From CAZGLR01 sp964526635 (GTDB taxonomy: Bacteria; Zixibacteria; MSB-5A5; GN15; JAAZOE01): a stretch of 31,986 nt of DNA. Shown piece after piece: positions 8,504 through 17,841 of the stretch. Numbering within the stretch: the first letter of the stretch is position 1; the number at the start of each line of letters is the position of its first letter. The notes beneath the pieces were generated by a model that saw only the letters and a list, made by a program, of their open reading frames with translations, was not told the origin of the DNA and made no database searches. A program made the translations under genes and the position numbers. The stretch covers positions 1 through 31,986 of the forward strand of contig CAZGLR010000026.1 in assembly GCA_964526635.1 (NCBI GenBank), read 5' to 3'.

Positions 8504-9238
8504 ATGGGCATGTCTGAAAGACTTGTGGTAATAATCTGTTTGTGTGTGCTCGCTTCGATAGTTTCGGCACAGACTAATCGACCGAATACGCGCGGGTTGG
8601 ATTTGTTTGAAATCGGCCGGACGCCGGAACGACAGGTGCATCCCTCGGCGATTCGTGTCGCCCGTCTGCAATATGGCGGCGGCGGTGACTGGTACTGGGG
8701 AAATTCGGCCGTACCCAATCTGCTGGAATTCATCAGGGAACAAACCGGCTGGCCGATCGACGACAGGGAAAAACGGGTCAAAATCGAGGATGAGAATCTT
8801 TTCAAGTATCCGTTTTTATTCGCCACCGGCCACGGAACAATCGCGTTTTCCGATGCCGAAATCGAGCGTCTGCGGACCTATCTGACCGGCGGCGGCTTTT
8901 TGTTTATCAACGATTCCTATGGCATGGATAAATCGGTTCGGGCGATGGTTGCCGAGCTGTTCCCGGAAGCGCCTTTCCAGGAGATTCCCTTTGATCATCC
9001 GATTTATCACTGTTTTTTCGATTTTCCCAATGGCCCGCCGAAGATCCATGAGCATGACAATAATCCGCCCAGTGCCTGGGGGATCAATATCGACGGCCGC
9101 CTGGCAGTGTTTTATTTGCATGAGTCGGATATCGGTGACGGCTGGGAGGATGAACATGTCCATAATGATCCACCAGAAAAGCGGCTTGACGCCCTCAAAA
9201 TGGGCCTGAATATCGTAACATATGCACTGGCGTTTTGA
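8504..9238 (+). CDS. DUF4159 domain-containing exported protein
   Basis: A 244-residue protein with an N-terminal signal peptide (hydrophobic core VVIICLCVLASIVSA) and one DUF4159 domain (PF13709), a family distantly related to class I glutamine amidotransferase-like folds. Visible family features are RVARLQYGGGGDWYWG, the NLLEFIREQTGW block, FATGHGTIAFSDAEIERLR, LTGGGFLFINDSYG, DHPIYHCFF and the C-terminal DGRLAVFYLHESDIGDGWE followed by ALKMGLNIVTYALAF. DUF4159 genes often sit beside MoxR, DUF58, vWA and DUF4175 genes in FCB and Planctomycetes genomes; here only the DUF4175 partner follows. A perfect TATAAT at 8493-8498 is only six bases before ATG 8504, so ATG 8510 or a near-leaderless message is possible. 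Molecular function unknown. Confidence 0.85.
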   Translation: MGMSERLVVIICLCVLASIVSAQTNRPNTRGLDLFEIGRTPERQVHPSAIRVARLQYGGGGDWYWGNSAVPNLLEFIREQTGWPIDDREKRVKIEDENLFKYPFLFATGHGTIAFSDAEIERLRTYLTGGGFLFINDSYGMDKSVRAMVAELFPEAPFQEIPFDHPIYHCFFDFPNGPPKIHEHDNNPPSAWGINIDGRLAVFYLHESDIGDGWEDEHVHNDPPEKRLDALKMGLNIVTYALAF

Positions 9239-9294
9239 ACCGTTTACTTGCGCATAGATATCTATAACTACTTGCCCGGAACGAGGTCAACATC

Positions 9295-12200
9295 ATGAAA
9301 GAACTCGCTCACCTGGAAAAGCAGCTTAAAGGGGCAATGCTTAAAAAGCAGGCTGTTCTGCTGACAGCGGGAATTATCGGACTTATAACCGCTTTGGTCG
9401 GTATCAGTATCATTCTCTCGGCCACGGCGGCATTGTTCATCATTCCGGTTCCGCTGAAAATCGGACTGCTGGTACTTTCGGGATGTGGCCTGGGATATGC
9501 CGGTTATAGATATCTTTACCGTCCCTTGCGAGATAATGGCGGTATCGAACAGGCTGCCCTGCAGGTTGAGAAAAAGCATCCCGACCTCAAAGGCCGCCTG
9601 ATCGCGACCTTGCAGTTCAAGCGTTTTGACCTGAAGCGGACCAATTTCTCGCAGGCCTTGATTGACCTGACCGGCAGACAGGCGCTGGAAATGACCCGTT
9701 CGGTCAACTTCAATGAGATCGTCTCAGGGTATCCCCTGTTTCGCCAGATGCGCACGGCCGGTGCGGTGGTAGTAGTGGCGCTGATGCTCGGGCTGGTCGT
9801 ACCCGGCTTTTTTGGTAACGCCATCGACGTCTATTCCAAACCAACCACGCTGGTCGCCCCTCCCCCCGGTTATTCGCTGGTTGTCTCTCCCGGCAGCAGC
9901 GAGCAGGTCAAATACAACGATATCACGCTGGGCGGAGCGCTGGTCGGCGGCGGCTTTCCCGGCAGGGCCGAAATTCATTATCGTTTTGCCGACGGCCGCT
10001 GGCAATCGGAAACAATCAACCTTCGCGGTCGCAAGGGCGTGACAATCGATTCTTCCAACGTCCTGGCGCCAGTCGATTCGCTGCCGTTTTCAATAACCCT
10101 CAAACAGGTTCGGCGATCTCTCGATTACTACGTAATTGCCGGAGATATCACGTCGCCACGGCATAGTATCGCTATTGTCGAACGGCCCCGCGTGACCGGC
10201 ATTAAGGTCTCGGTAACATATCCGGAATACACCAAACTACCGCCGATGACGCTCGATGAAAACACCGGTTCCTTTGCGGCACTGGTCGGCAGCCGAACAG
10301 TTCTTGAAATCGAGGCCAATCGTGATATTTCAGAAGGCTATTTGATTATCGATGATACGATTAAGGAACGATTATCCTTCGATGGCCTCCGGGCGGAGAC
10401 ATCCTTCCAGGTTCACGACGATTTCTCCTATTATATCCGGTTATATGACAAGCAGGGCCAGGAAAATCCGGATCCGATTGCCTATCGGGTGACAGCTATC
10501 CCCGATGAATATCCGCAGATTTCGGTATTAAACCCCGGGTATGACGTCAACCTTGACGAACGGATGATGATACCTTTCAGTCTTCATATCTCCGATGATT
10601 TCGGCTTTACCTCGCTGGTATTGAAATATCAGGTGGTTTCGGGCGGCAAGCGTGGTGACGAGAATGTCGCGTTGATTAATTTCCCGAGCCGTATCGATAC
10701 CGAGGGTGAGGTAACCTTCAACTGGGACCTGGAGCCATTTAATCTGCTGCCGTCGGATTTCGTGCTGTATCATTTCGAAATTGCCGACAACGATCGCATT
10801 TCGGGCCCCAAGGTGACCGCGACACGGGTGTATGCCGCACGCTTGCCCTCGATCGATGAAATCGTCATGCAATCAGAGATGGAGCAGCAGGGGCGAATTG
10901 TCGAGACCGAAGAGATCCTGCAGGCACAAAAAGAGATGGCTGACCGCCTTAAGGCAATCGCCAAAGAGATGAAAACCGGCGAGAAGATGGACTGGCAGAA
11001 CCAGAAACAACTGGAGAATATGCTGGACCAGCAGGAGATGACCGCCGAGCGGCTGGAAGAAATGGCCCGCGAGATGGAAGAATATCTCAAGGATCTGGAA
11101 AAAAACAATCTGCTTTCTGAGCAAATCCTGGAACGGATGCAGGAGTTGCAGAAGCTGTTTGAGGAAATCGCCACTGAAGATATGAAGGAGGCGATGAAGA
11201 AGCTGCAGGACGCTTTGGAACATATGAGTCAGGAAGAAATCGACCGGGCGATGGAAGAATTCCAGCTGACACAGGAAGAGATGCTGGAACGACTCGATCG
11301 CAGCCTGGAGCTGCTTAAGCGGATGCAGATCGAGCAGAAGCTGGCCTCGATGCTCAAGATGGCCGAAGAAATGCTGCTGGAGCAGAACCGCGTCAATGTC
11401 GAGACCGAGGAAAGCGACTCACAAGATCAAATGGACCACCTGGCTCAGCGGGAAAAGAAACTCCAGGAACAGATGGATATGCTCAAACAGGAGGCCGAAA
11501 ACCTGCGCGAGATGCTCACCGACAGCCCGTTTGAAGACGCTCCCGAACCGCAGGATATTGCTGAAGCGGTTGAACAAAACGATGCCGAAAACGATATGCA
11601 GCAGATGGAGCAGTCACTGAATCAGGGCCAGAAAAATCAGTCGATGTCCAGCGGCCAGAAATCTTCGAAGAAGCTGAGTGATATGGTTGACCAGATGCGT
11701 CAGCAACTGGCCCAGATGTCTGAGCGTGAGGGTGAGAAGCTGGCCAATGAAATGCGCAAGGCTATCGAGGATGCCAATTATTTGTCGCAGAAACAGGAAG
11801 ATCTGCATAATCAATGCGAGGGAATTCGCGGGACGCCAGCGCTTCTGGGACAAAAAGCCGTCGAGCAGCAGATCCTTCGTGATGCCGCCGGCAATCTCCG
11901 CCAGCGGATCACCGACCTGTCCAAACAGTCACCGTTTCTGGGCGCCGAAGTAATGTCGTACCTGAAGCAGTCGACAGAAAACATGGATAAGGCCTGTGAA
12001 AATCTTGGCGAACGGCGCGGCCGGGCCAGTGTGGCCGATCAGCGCGACGCCATGTATAACCTCAATCGCGCCGCGGTCCGTCTGTTCGAGGGCCTCGACG
12101 AACAGAAGAACTGCAACAAGGGCGGTTCCTGTGACAAGATGTCGCAAAAGATGCAGTCGTTGTCACAAAAACAAAACGACATCAACCAGGAATCCAAAGG

Positions 12201-12690
12201 CATGTGCAATAACCCCGGTTCAACGCCCAAGCCCGGTGAAAAAGAAGCGATGAAACGCCTGGCCGGCGAACAGGGCGTGGTGCGCAAGTCGCTGGAAGAA
12301 CTGCAGAACGAATTCGGGCATCGTCAGGAAGTCATGGGCCGGCTGGAAGCGTTGTCCAACGAAATGAAGACGATCGAGGAGATGCTCGGCGACGGCAATG
12401 CCGGAGAAGAACTGATGGAGCGGCAGTTGCGCGTCTATTCACGCATGCTCGATTTGCAGAAGTCGGTCACGCGCCGTGATTTCACCCGTGAACGGATGGC
12501 TAAAACCGCCGAGGACATCCTGCGGTCATCGCCCGGATCACTGGAAGATTTCAACAGCGATCGAAGCGAATCATTGCAGGATCGTTTGAATCGGTACCTG
12601 CAGGAAGGCTATCCGCGCCAGTACGAACAACACATCAAAGCTTATTTCAAGGCACTGTCGACGTTAAAGAATGAACCGGTTACCGACTAA
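9295..12690 (+). CDS. DUF4175 family membrane protein with long coiled-coil region
   Basis: An 1131-residue protein. Two adjacent membrane segments (about residues 18-45 and 48-70) and a third near 150-170 (AVVVVALMLGLVVPGFFG) anchor it in the inner membrane. A periplasmic beta-rich part of about 340 residues follows, which includes Ig-like segments such as VKVSVTYPEYTKLPPMTLDE. From about residue 520 to the end the protein is rich in Glu, Gln, Met and Lys with strong heptad character, predicting a long coiled coil. The layout matches the DUF4175 family (PF13779), and the C-terminal YPRQYEQHIKAYFKALS is a typical ending. Its end overlaps the TPR gene by 20 bp, which implies co-translation. 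It probably forms an envelope complex with the DUF4159 and TPR proteins; the role is unknown. Confidence 0.87.
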   Translation: MKELAHLEKQLKGAMLKKQAVLLTAGIIGLITALVGISIILSATAALFIIPVPLKIGLLVLSGCGLGYAGYRYLYRPLRDNGGIEQAALQVEKKHPDLKGRLIATLQFKRFDLKRTNFSQALIDLTGRQALEMTRSVNFNEIVSGYPLFRQMRTAGAVVVVALMLGLVVPGFFGNAIDVYSKPTTLVAPPPGYSLVVSPGSSEQVKYNDITLGGALVGGGFPGRAEIHYRFADGRWQSETINLRGRKGVTIDSSNVLAPVDSLPFSITLKQVRRSLDYYVIAGDITSPRHSIAIVERPRVTGIKVSVTYPEYTKLPPMTLDENTGSFAALVGSRTVLEIEANRDISEGYLIIDDTIKERLSFDGLRAETSFQVHDDFSYYIRLYDKQGQENPDPIAYRVTAIPDEYPQISVLNPGYDVNLDERMMIPFSLHISDDFGFTSLVLKYQVVSGGKRGDENVALINFPSRIDTEGEVTFNWDLEPFNLLPSDFVLYHFEIADNDRISGPKVTATRVYAARLPSIDEIVMQSEMEQQGRIVETEEILQAQKEMADRLKAIAKEMKTGEKMDWQNQKQLENMLDQQEMTAERLEEMAREMEEYLKDLEKNNLLSEQILERMQELQKLFEEIATEDMKEAMKKLQDALEHMSQEEIDRAMEEFQLTQEEMLERLDRSLELLKRMQIEQKLASMLKMAEEMLLEQNRVNVETEESDSQDQMDHLAQREKKLQEQMDMLKQEAENLREMLTDSPFEDAPEPQDIAEAVEQNDAENDMQQMEQSLNQGQKNQSMSSGQKSSKKLSDMVDQMRQQLAQMSEREGEKLANEMRKAIEDANYLSQKQEDLHNQCEGIRGTPALLGQKAVEQQILRDAAGNLRQRITDLSKQSPFLGAEVMSYLKQSTENMDKACENLGERRGRASVADQRDAMYNLNRAAVRLFEGLDEQKNCNKGGSCDKMSQKMQSLSQKQNDINQESKGMCNNPGSTPKPGEKEAMKRLAGEQGVVRKSLEELQNEFGHRQEVMGRLEALSNEMKTIEEMLGDGNAGEELMERQLRVYSRMLDLQKSVTRRDFTRERMAKTAEDILRSSPGSLEDFNSDRSESLQDRLNRYLQEGYPRQYEQHIKAYFKALSTLKNEPVTD

Positions 12691-14512
12691 ATACATACTG
12701 CTCGGGATTTGTCTGCTCCTGTTGGCCGGTTTCACTATCGCGCAACCGGAGCGTCGCAAGCTGGACGTCAATGTCGTCACCGGCGATGAGGTCCGTTTCC
12801 AAAATATTATGCGGCGGGCGGAATACCTGATGTCGCTGCAGGATTATCACAGCGCCACGGAAATTCTCCAGGTGCTGTATGATGAAAACCCGGTCCATCC
12901 GGAAGTCAACAGCCTCCTCCAGAAATGCTTCGAAGAAAGCAAGGACTATCTGCGCCTGCTGGATCATATCCGCAGCCGAATGACCCGCGAAAAGGCCTCT
13001 TTTTACCTGCACTTCACGGCCGCCCGTGCCCATATGCTGAATAATGATCTCGATTCGGCCCTGTGGTATTTCGTTGCGGCGGCTGATCTCTCCGATGGCA
13101 ACAAGGGCAAGCTCCAGGCAATTGCCGAATCGCTTTATCGGCGGGGATATTATGATGAACAGGGCAAACTGATCGATACGCTGCGGGTAATCTATCACGA
13201 CTCGACCCTGCTGGCTGAGCACTATGGCGACGCGATGGCCGCGCAGCAGGATTTCCGTACCGCCACAGTGGCCTACCTGGCTGCCATGGAACAGGATACA
13301 ACCAAAATTAAAGACATCGAGAGCAAGATTATCTCGATGATCCAGTATCCCGAATCGGTCGACACGGTCATGGCTGTCCTGACCGAACGCACCGAATTGC
13401 AGCAGAAAAACGACCGCGTGTTCAATATGTACGGCATGATTCTCATGGAGCAGAATCAATTCGACCTGGCTTATGATTTCTATATTGAACGGGACAGCAT
13501 GTTCGAGGCCAATGGCTCCTACCTGATTTTCTTCATTCGGGAGGCAGAGCAGCGGCAGCGTCCCGATATGGTCGTCCGGGCCGCTGATTATATTCTCGAT
13601 CATAAGGATGTTCTCGGAACCGCGTTGCAGGCCCTCTGGTACCGGGCGGCGGCGTTGACCCTGATGAACCGTCATGAAGACGCTCTGGCCGATTATCGGG
13701 AGTTTATCAAAAAGCACCCCCGCGCGGGCAATCAGGCCGAAGCCAAAGTCATGATGGGGCATATCTACAAAGAATATCTCGATCAGCCGGAAACGGCCCG
13801 AATGCAGTATTATGATGCCATCAATTTGATGACCCATTCGCGATATGCCGCCGATGCCCGTTTTGCCCTGGCAGAACTTTTTGTCAATGGCCAGCAGTTC
13901 GACAGCGCTTTAAGCCAGCTTAATCAGGCGCGTCAAATCCAACTCAGTGATGAACTTACGGAAGTTGCGGATTTCCAGACGGCCCAAATCTATCTCTTTC
14001 AGCGACGATATGACGAAGCGATTGAGCAGTTCAAACGTATTATCTCGAACTATCCGCGCGGTTTTTACGTCAACGACGCTATTCAATACGCCCTGATGGT
14101 TTCTGAGACGATGGAAAGCGCCGAGGATCATCTCGATTTGTTTTCGGCCGCCGAATACTATCGCGAGATAAATCGGCGCGATTCGTTAAAGTACTACCTG
14201 ACAAAGATTTGCCGTATCGGGATACCCTCGCTCGCCCCGGTTTCATACCTGCGGCTGGCTGAGTTATACTATCAGCAGGGCAATCTCGACGAGGCCATGA
14301 CTGCCGTCGACAGCCTTGCCGCCGGTTACCAGGAATCATATTATTATCCCTATGGCGTTAAACTCAAGGCCGATATACTCTGGAAAACCGAGGATACTCG
14401 CGACAAGGCGCGTGATTTATATCGCGGACTGCTGGAAAAATACGGGAAGTACCCGTTTGCGGCTGAGATCAGGGAAATGCTGCGGCGGGAACGCGGTGTC
14501 GACCAGATATAG
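12671..14512 (+). CDS. Exported tetratricopeptide-repeat protein
   Basis: A 613-residue protein with a signal peptide (hydrophobic core YILLGICLLLLAGFTIAQ) and at least eight TPR-like helix pairs through most of its length. Examples are YLMSLQDYHSATEILQVLYDENP, DALADYREFIKKHPRAGNQAEA and RYDEAIEQFKRIISNYP. The later repeats resemble those of YbgF/CpoB- and BamD-type periplasmic TPR proteins. The gene starts inside the end of the DUF4175 gene, so it is the third member of that operon. TPRs bind other proteins, so it is likely the scaffold of an envelope complex with DUF4159 and DUF4175; this is an inference from operon structure. It is probably periplasmic. No catalytic domain was recognised. 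Confidence 0.85.
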   Translation: MNRLPTKYILLGICLLLLAGFTIAQPERRKLDVNVVTGDEVRFQNIMRRAEYLMSLQDYHSATEILQVLYDENPVHPEVNSLLQKCFEESKDYLRLLDHIRSRMTREKASFYLHFTAARAHMLNNDLDSALWYFVAAADLSDGNKGKLQAIAESLYRRGYYDEQGKLIDTLRVIYHDSTLLAEHYGDAMAAQQDFRTATVAYLAAMEQDTTKIKDIESKIISMIQYPESVDTVMAVLTERTELQQKNDRVFNMYGMILMEQNQFDLAYDFYIERDSMFEANGSYLIFFIREAEQRQRPDMVVRAADYILDHKDVLGTALQALWYRAAALTLMNRHEDALADYREFIKKHPRAGNQAEAKVMMGHIYKEYLDQPETARMQYYDAINLMTHSRYAADARFALAELFVNGQQFDSALSQLNQARQIQLSDELTEVADFQTAQIYLFQRRYDEAIEQFKRIISNYPRGFYVNDAIQYALMVSETMESAEDHLDLFSAAEYYREINRRDSLKYYLTKICRIGIPSLAPVSYLRLAELYYQQGNLDEAMTAVDSLAAGYQESYYYPYGVKLKADILWKTEDTRDKARDLYRGLLEKYGKYPFAAEIREMLRRERGVDQI

Positions 14513-14530
14513 CCGATCGACACCGGGTTT
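14494..14530 (+). terminator. Possible terminator overlapping the TPR gene stop
   Basis: A 9-bp perfect stem (CGGTGTCGA at 14494-14502 with TCGACACCG at 14517-14525) encloses a 14-nt loop that contains the TAG stop codon. It is followed by GGTTTTGATTT. The T-tract is short and broken, so termination is plausible but not certain. Confidence 0.45.
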
Positions 14531-14538
14531 TGATTTGC

Positions 14539-14787
14539 TTAATACAACGACTTTTCTTTTGGCTTTCTTTCCAGACTACCAATTTTATGTTCCAGCTCGA
14601 TAATCTTGCGGGAGTATTCCTCCATCCTGGCTTCTTTCATTTTGGTGGCGGTACGGACGGTGATAGCCAGAGATATCAGGAGAAACACGACTGAGTTGAT
14701 CTGCCGAAAAATTTCGCCATAATTGAATATGGAATCGAGAAAGGCCAGGATCCCCAGGACAAAAAGCAGGGCACTCCAGAACAGCAT
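14539..14787 (-). CDS. Small membrane protein with C-terminal coiled coil
   Basis: An 82-residue protein with two closely spaced hydrophobic helices (about residues 3-20 and 28-46) and a charged C-terminal helix (EYSRKIIELEHKIGSLERK) of heptad type. It is preceded by a good GGAGG ribosome-binding site seven bases before ATG 14787, which supports a real gene despite the small size. It is convergent with the TPR gene and divergent from the DUF2723 gene. No named family was recognised; the shape (two TM helices plus a coiled coil) resembles small membrane adaptors. Function unknown. Confidence 0.7.
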   Translation of the reverse strand: MLFWSALLFVLGILAFLDSIFNYGEIFRQINSVVFLLISLAITVRTATKMKEARMEEYSRKIIELEHKIGSLERKPKEKSLY

Positions 14788-14841
14788 AATAAACCTCCGA
14801 ACTCAATTCAAACGGGCGGCTCGAATTGCCATTGAAAACAC

Positions 14842-14869
14842 TTGTCGAGCGGCTTCAATTCCATATATT
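14842..14869 (+). promoter_or_regulatory. Sigma-70-like promoter for the DUF2723 gene
   Basis: TTGTCG at 14842-14847, a 16-bp spacer and TATATT at 14864-14869 match the housekeeping consensus fairly well. The position about 80 bp upstream of the GTG start is suitable. Confidence 0.45.
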
Positions 14870-14951
14870 AAAATCTTCGCCCGTGGAGAATACAGTGATC
14901 GTATCTGTATAAGGTATCGACAGATAATTCGTCTTGCTTTAGGAGGACAAT

Positions 14952-17774
14952 GTGGTGCAGTCGAATCTGGATCCTGCCCGCTCCTTTGATCGCCTCAACG
15001 CTGTTTTCGCCGGCATCACCGCCCTGATAGCGTTTATCATATACCGTCTGACAGTGGCGCCGACACTCAGTTACTGGGATTGCGGAGAATTCATTGCCTG
15101 TGCCCATATCCTGGGCAATCCTCATCCCCCGGGAACGCCGTTGTTCATTCTGATCGGGCGGTTTTTTGATTTGCTGCCGATCGGCTCCGACCCGGCCTTC
15201 CGGATCAATATGATGTCGGTGGTTTCTTCGACGTTTTCCGCCCTGTTTGCCTATTTGATCGGTGTCCGCCTGATTTCGAGTTGGTATGATCCCACCTCGC
15301 CCGATTATAAACTGGGGCGGATTATCGCCTATGCCGGTGGCTTTATGGGCGCGTTGTTTGTAGCCTTCAGCCGGGCCAACTGGACCAATTCGGTGGAAAC
15401 CGAACCGCGAAGTATGGCGATCGTCCTGATGCTGGCGGTATTCTGGCTGGGCCTGAAATTTTTCGATCATCGCTATGACGCGACCGGCAAACGGATTGTC
15501 CTGCTGGCCTCGTTTTTGTCGATGCTGGCCGTCGGGGTCCACCTGACTGTCTTTCTGGTGGTCCCGATCGTGGCGCTGTTTTTCAGTTTGAAACCATCGG
15601 TTACCAAGACCGACGTCGCTATCTTCGCCGGCTTTTTTGCAGTAGCGATGGCCCTGATCTTTGTCCTGGCCGGTTCACATGACAATTATAAAATTTTCCT
15701 CGGCCTCATGGGTATTTTGGCCGCAGCGCTGGCGTTCTTCTATCGCAATAAAATATACTGGCCGATCCTGATCTCATTTATCGCCATGTCAGCCATCATG
15801 GTCGGATTCTATCCGTTCATGTTCGCGGTGATCGGCTGGATGGTTATCACGCTGGTTGTCTTTTTCATCCAGCGAACCGGTCTCTGGCGCATGGCGACGT
15901 TTATCATGGTCGCGGCAATCATTGGATTTTCCGTACATCTGTATATCCCGATACGATCAGCCCAGCATCCTTCTATCGACGAAAATTCGCCATCGCGCAG
16001 TTTCCGGACGTTCGTTGATTTTCTGGATCGGAAGCAATACGGCTCCATGTCAATGACCGAGCGGATGTTCGAACGGCGCGGCAGCTGGGCCAATCAATTC
16101 GGCGATCATGACCGGATGGGTTTCTACCGAATCCTGAAATCCCAGTATATTCATCCGAATGTCTTCCCGGCCCTGTTTATCCTGGGTCTGTTTGGGGCAG
16201 GTTTTATGGCCTGGAGAAATCCCAAATTCGGCTATTTATTTATAGCCTTCCTCTTGATCGCATCAGTGGGGCTGGTCTTGTATATGAACTTCGCCGACGG
16301 GACAAAATTTAATCCCCAGACCGGCGATGCCTATCAGGAAGTCAGGAACAGATATTACTTCTTCACCCCGGCCTTTGTGCTCTTCGGGATGGCGCTGGGG
16401 ATGGGCGTGGCCGGAATAGCAGAACTTTTGCGCCGGGCGGTTTCACAGGCCGGTGAGGGCGCCCAGAAGGCGGTGGTCTATGCCCTGGTCGTAATCATGG
16501 TCCTGGCACCGATTGTTCCGGCTCAGGCAAACTACTTCTATAACGACCGTACCGGTAATCGCATGGCCTTCAACTATGCCTATAACCTGCTGAACTCCTG
16601 CGCCCCCAATGCCCTGTTGTTTACCGCCGGCGATAACGATACTTTCCCGCTCTGGTGCGTTCAGGAAGTCTATGGTATCCGCAAGGATGTCCGGGTGGTT
16701 AATTTCTCTCTCCTCAATACCGACTGGTATGTCTGGCAGTTGAAACATTTCCATAACGTCCCGATTTCGCTTTCCGACGATCAAATCCTCTGGGAACCGT
16801 ATGAGATTAACGGTCAGGTCATCAACAAACCGGAGGAACCATTTGTCGATCGTACCCGGGGCCGCAAGACCTTCCTTGTCCCGATGGCGCACGAGGGCAA
16901 ACTGGTCAAAGTTGCGGCGATGATGCTCGATGATATCATCCTGACGAACAAATGGGAGTATCCGATCTATTTCTCATCGGCCTCCGGTGAGGTACGGGAA
17001 TCGCCTTTGAGACTGCTGGATCGCTGTTATCGTGAGGGCCTGGTTCTGCAGTTAACCCGCGACAGCGCGATGGTCCAGTGGCGCGAGGACGTCACCGACA
17101 GCCTTTTCTTCGATGTTTATAAATATGATAATCTGTCGGATACGATGATCTCGCAGTACGAAAACTCTACCGGAATCGCCCTGTCGTTACCTGAAAAAAT
17201 GCTGGACTATCACCGTAGTCTGCTGACCGATGGCAAAAAGCCAAAAGCGGATTCCACTATGGAGAGAATCGCCGATGCCATTCCGTCGTACTGGCGCACC
17301 CGCATCACGCAGCGTAATCAGTTCCTGACCGAGGGCGATTCCGCCGCCGCCGAAGCAGTTACCGATACGATGTTTAATTATCTCTATGGCTTCTATCACA
17401 AAAACCCGGATAATATTTTCTTCCCGCAGTTTTTGGGGATGGCCTACTATACTATTGGTGAACTCGACAGCGCCAAGTACTTTCTCGAACATGCCTGGGC
17501 AATGAATCGTGACAAAGAACATCTCTTCCGGGCGCTGCTGACGCTCTATGCCGAAGAACGCAACGCCGCTGAAATGCTGCGCATCTCACAGGATTACCTT
17601 GAGTACCAGGAATCCAACCAGATCGCCCGCGACGTCGTCCGTTCGGTGCAGGCCTATATGCAGGCCCCGCCAGAGATGCCAACCAATGTTCAGCCGCCGC
17701 CATCAACCGGCGAACAGGTCCCCGGCATTCAGACCGAGCCGGTCCCGGTGGAGCCGTCGGGTGATGGACAATAG
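14952..17774 (+). CDS. DUF2723 multipass membrane protein with C-terminal TPR region (GT-C-like)
   Basis: A 940-residue integral membrane protein. The N-terminal part is a DUF2723 (PF11028) domain with the hallmark LSYWDCGEFIACAHILGNPH followed by PPGTPLFILIGRFFDLLP. The family has the GT-C glycosyltransferase fold and includes human TMEM260, a protein O-mannosyltransferase. About a dozen hydrophobic helices cover residues 15-520. A soluble part follows; it contains a conserved NALLFTAGDNDTFPLWCVQE block and VYGIRKDVRVVNFSLLNTDW. TPR-like helices lie near residues 800-900 and the tail is proline-rich. The GTG at 14952 (or the adjacent in-frame GTG 14955) is preceded by AGGAGG at 14941-14946. 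An ATG at 14950 is in another frame. A role in glycosylation of exported proteins is likely but not shown; the donor is unknown. Confidence 0.87.
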   Translation: MVQSNLDPARSFDRLNAVFAGITALIAFIIYRLTVAPTLSYWDCGEFIACAHILGNPHPPGTPLFILIGRFFDLLPIGSDPAFRINMMSVVSSTFSALFAYLIGVRLISSWYDPTSPDYKLGRIIAYAGGFMGALFVAFSRANWTNSVETEPRSMAIVLMLAVFWLGLKFFDHRYDATGKRIVLLASFLSMLAVGVHLTVFLVVPIVALFFSLKPSVTKTDVAIFAGFFAVAMALIFVLAGSHDNYKIFLGLMGILAAALAFFYRNKIYWPILISFIAMSAIMVGFYPFMFAVIGWMVITLVVFFIQRTGLWRMATFIMVAAIIGFSVHLYIPIRSAQHPSIDENSPSRSFRTFVDFLDRKQYGSMSMTERMFERRGSWANQFGDHDRMGFYRILKSQYIHPNVFPALFILGLFGAGFMAWRNPKFGYLFIAFLLIASVGLVLYMNFADGTKFNPQTGDAYQEVRNRYYFFTPAFVLFGMALGMGVAGIAELLRRAVSQAGEGAQKAVVYALVVIMVLAPIVPAQANYFYNDRTGNRMAFNYAYNLLNSCAPNALLFTAGDNDTFPLWCVQEVYGIRKDVRVVNFSLLNTDWYVWQLKHFHNVPISLSDDQILWEPYEINGQVINKPEEPFVDRTRGRKTFLVPMAHEGKLVKVAAMMLDDIILTNKWEYPIYFSSASGEVRESPLRLLDRCYREGLVLQLTRDSAMVQWREDVTDSLFFDVYKYDNLSDTMISQYENSTGIALSLPEKMLDYHRSLLTDGKKPKADSTMERIADAIPSYWRTRITQRNQFLTEGDSAAAEAVTDTMFNYLYGFYHKNPDNIFFPQFLGMAYYTIGELDSAKYFLEHAWAMNRDKEHLFRALLTLYAEERNAAEMLRISQDYLEYQESNQIARDVVRSVQAYMQAPPEMPTNVQPPPSTGEQVPGIQTEPVPVEPSGDGQ

Positions 17775-17800
17775 CGGTGGGATTCAGATTTTAAAAAGAA

Positions 17801-17830
17801 GCCGGCGTCAGACATGGCGCCGGTTTTTTT
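17801..17830 (+). terminator. Rho-independent terminator after the DUF2723 gene
   Basis: CCGGCG (17802-17807) pairs with CGCCGG (17818-17823), extended by a G-T wobble pair, and is followed by seven T (17824-17830). It lies between the convergent stops of the DUF2723 gene and holB. Confidence 0.75.
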
Positions 17831-17841
17831 ATGCACTGTGA

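Noticed and set aside
14950..14951. ATG 14950 as start of the DUF2723 protein
   Set aside because: It is in another frame that gives an unrelated short peptide; the family N terminus is in the GTG 14952 frame.
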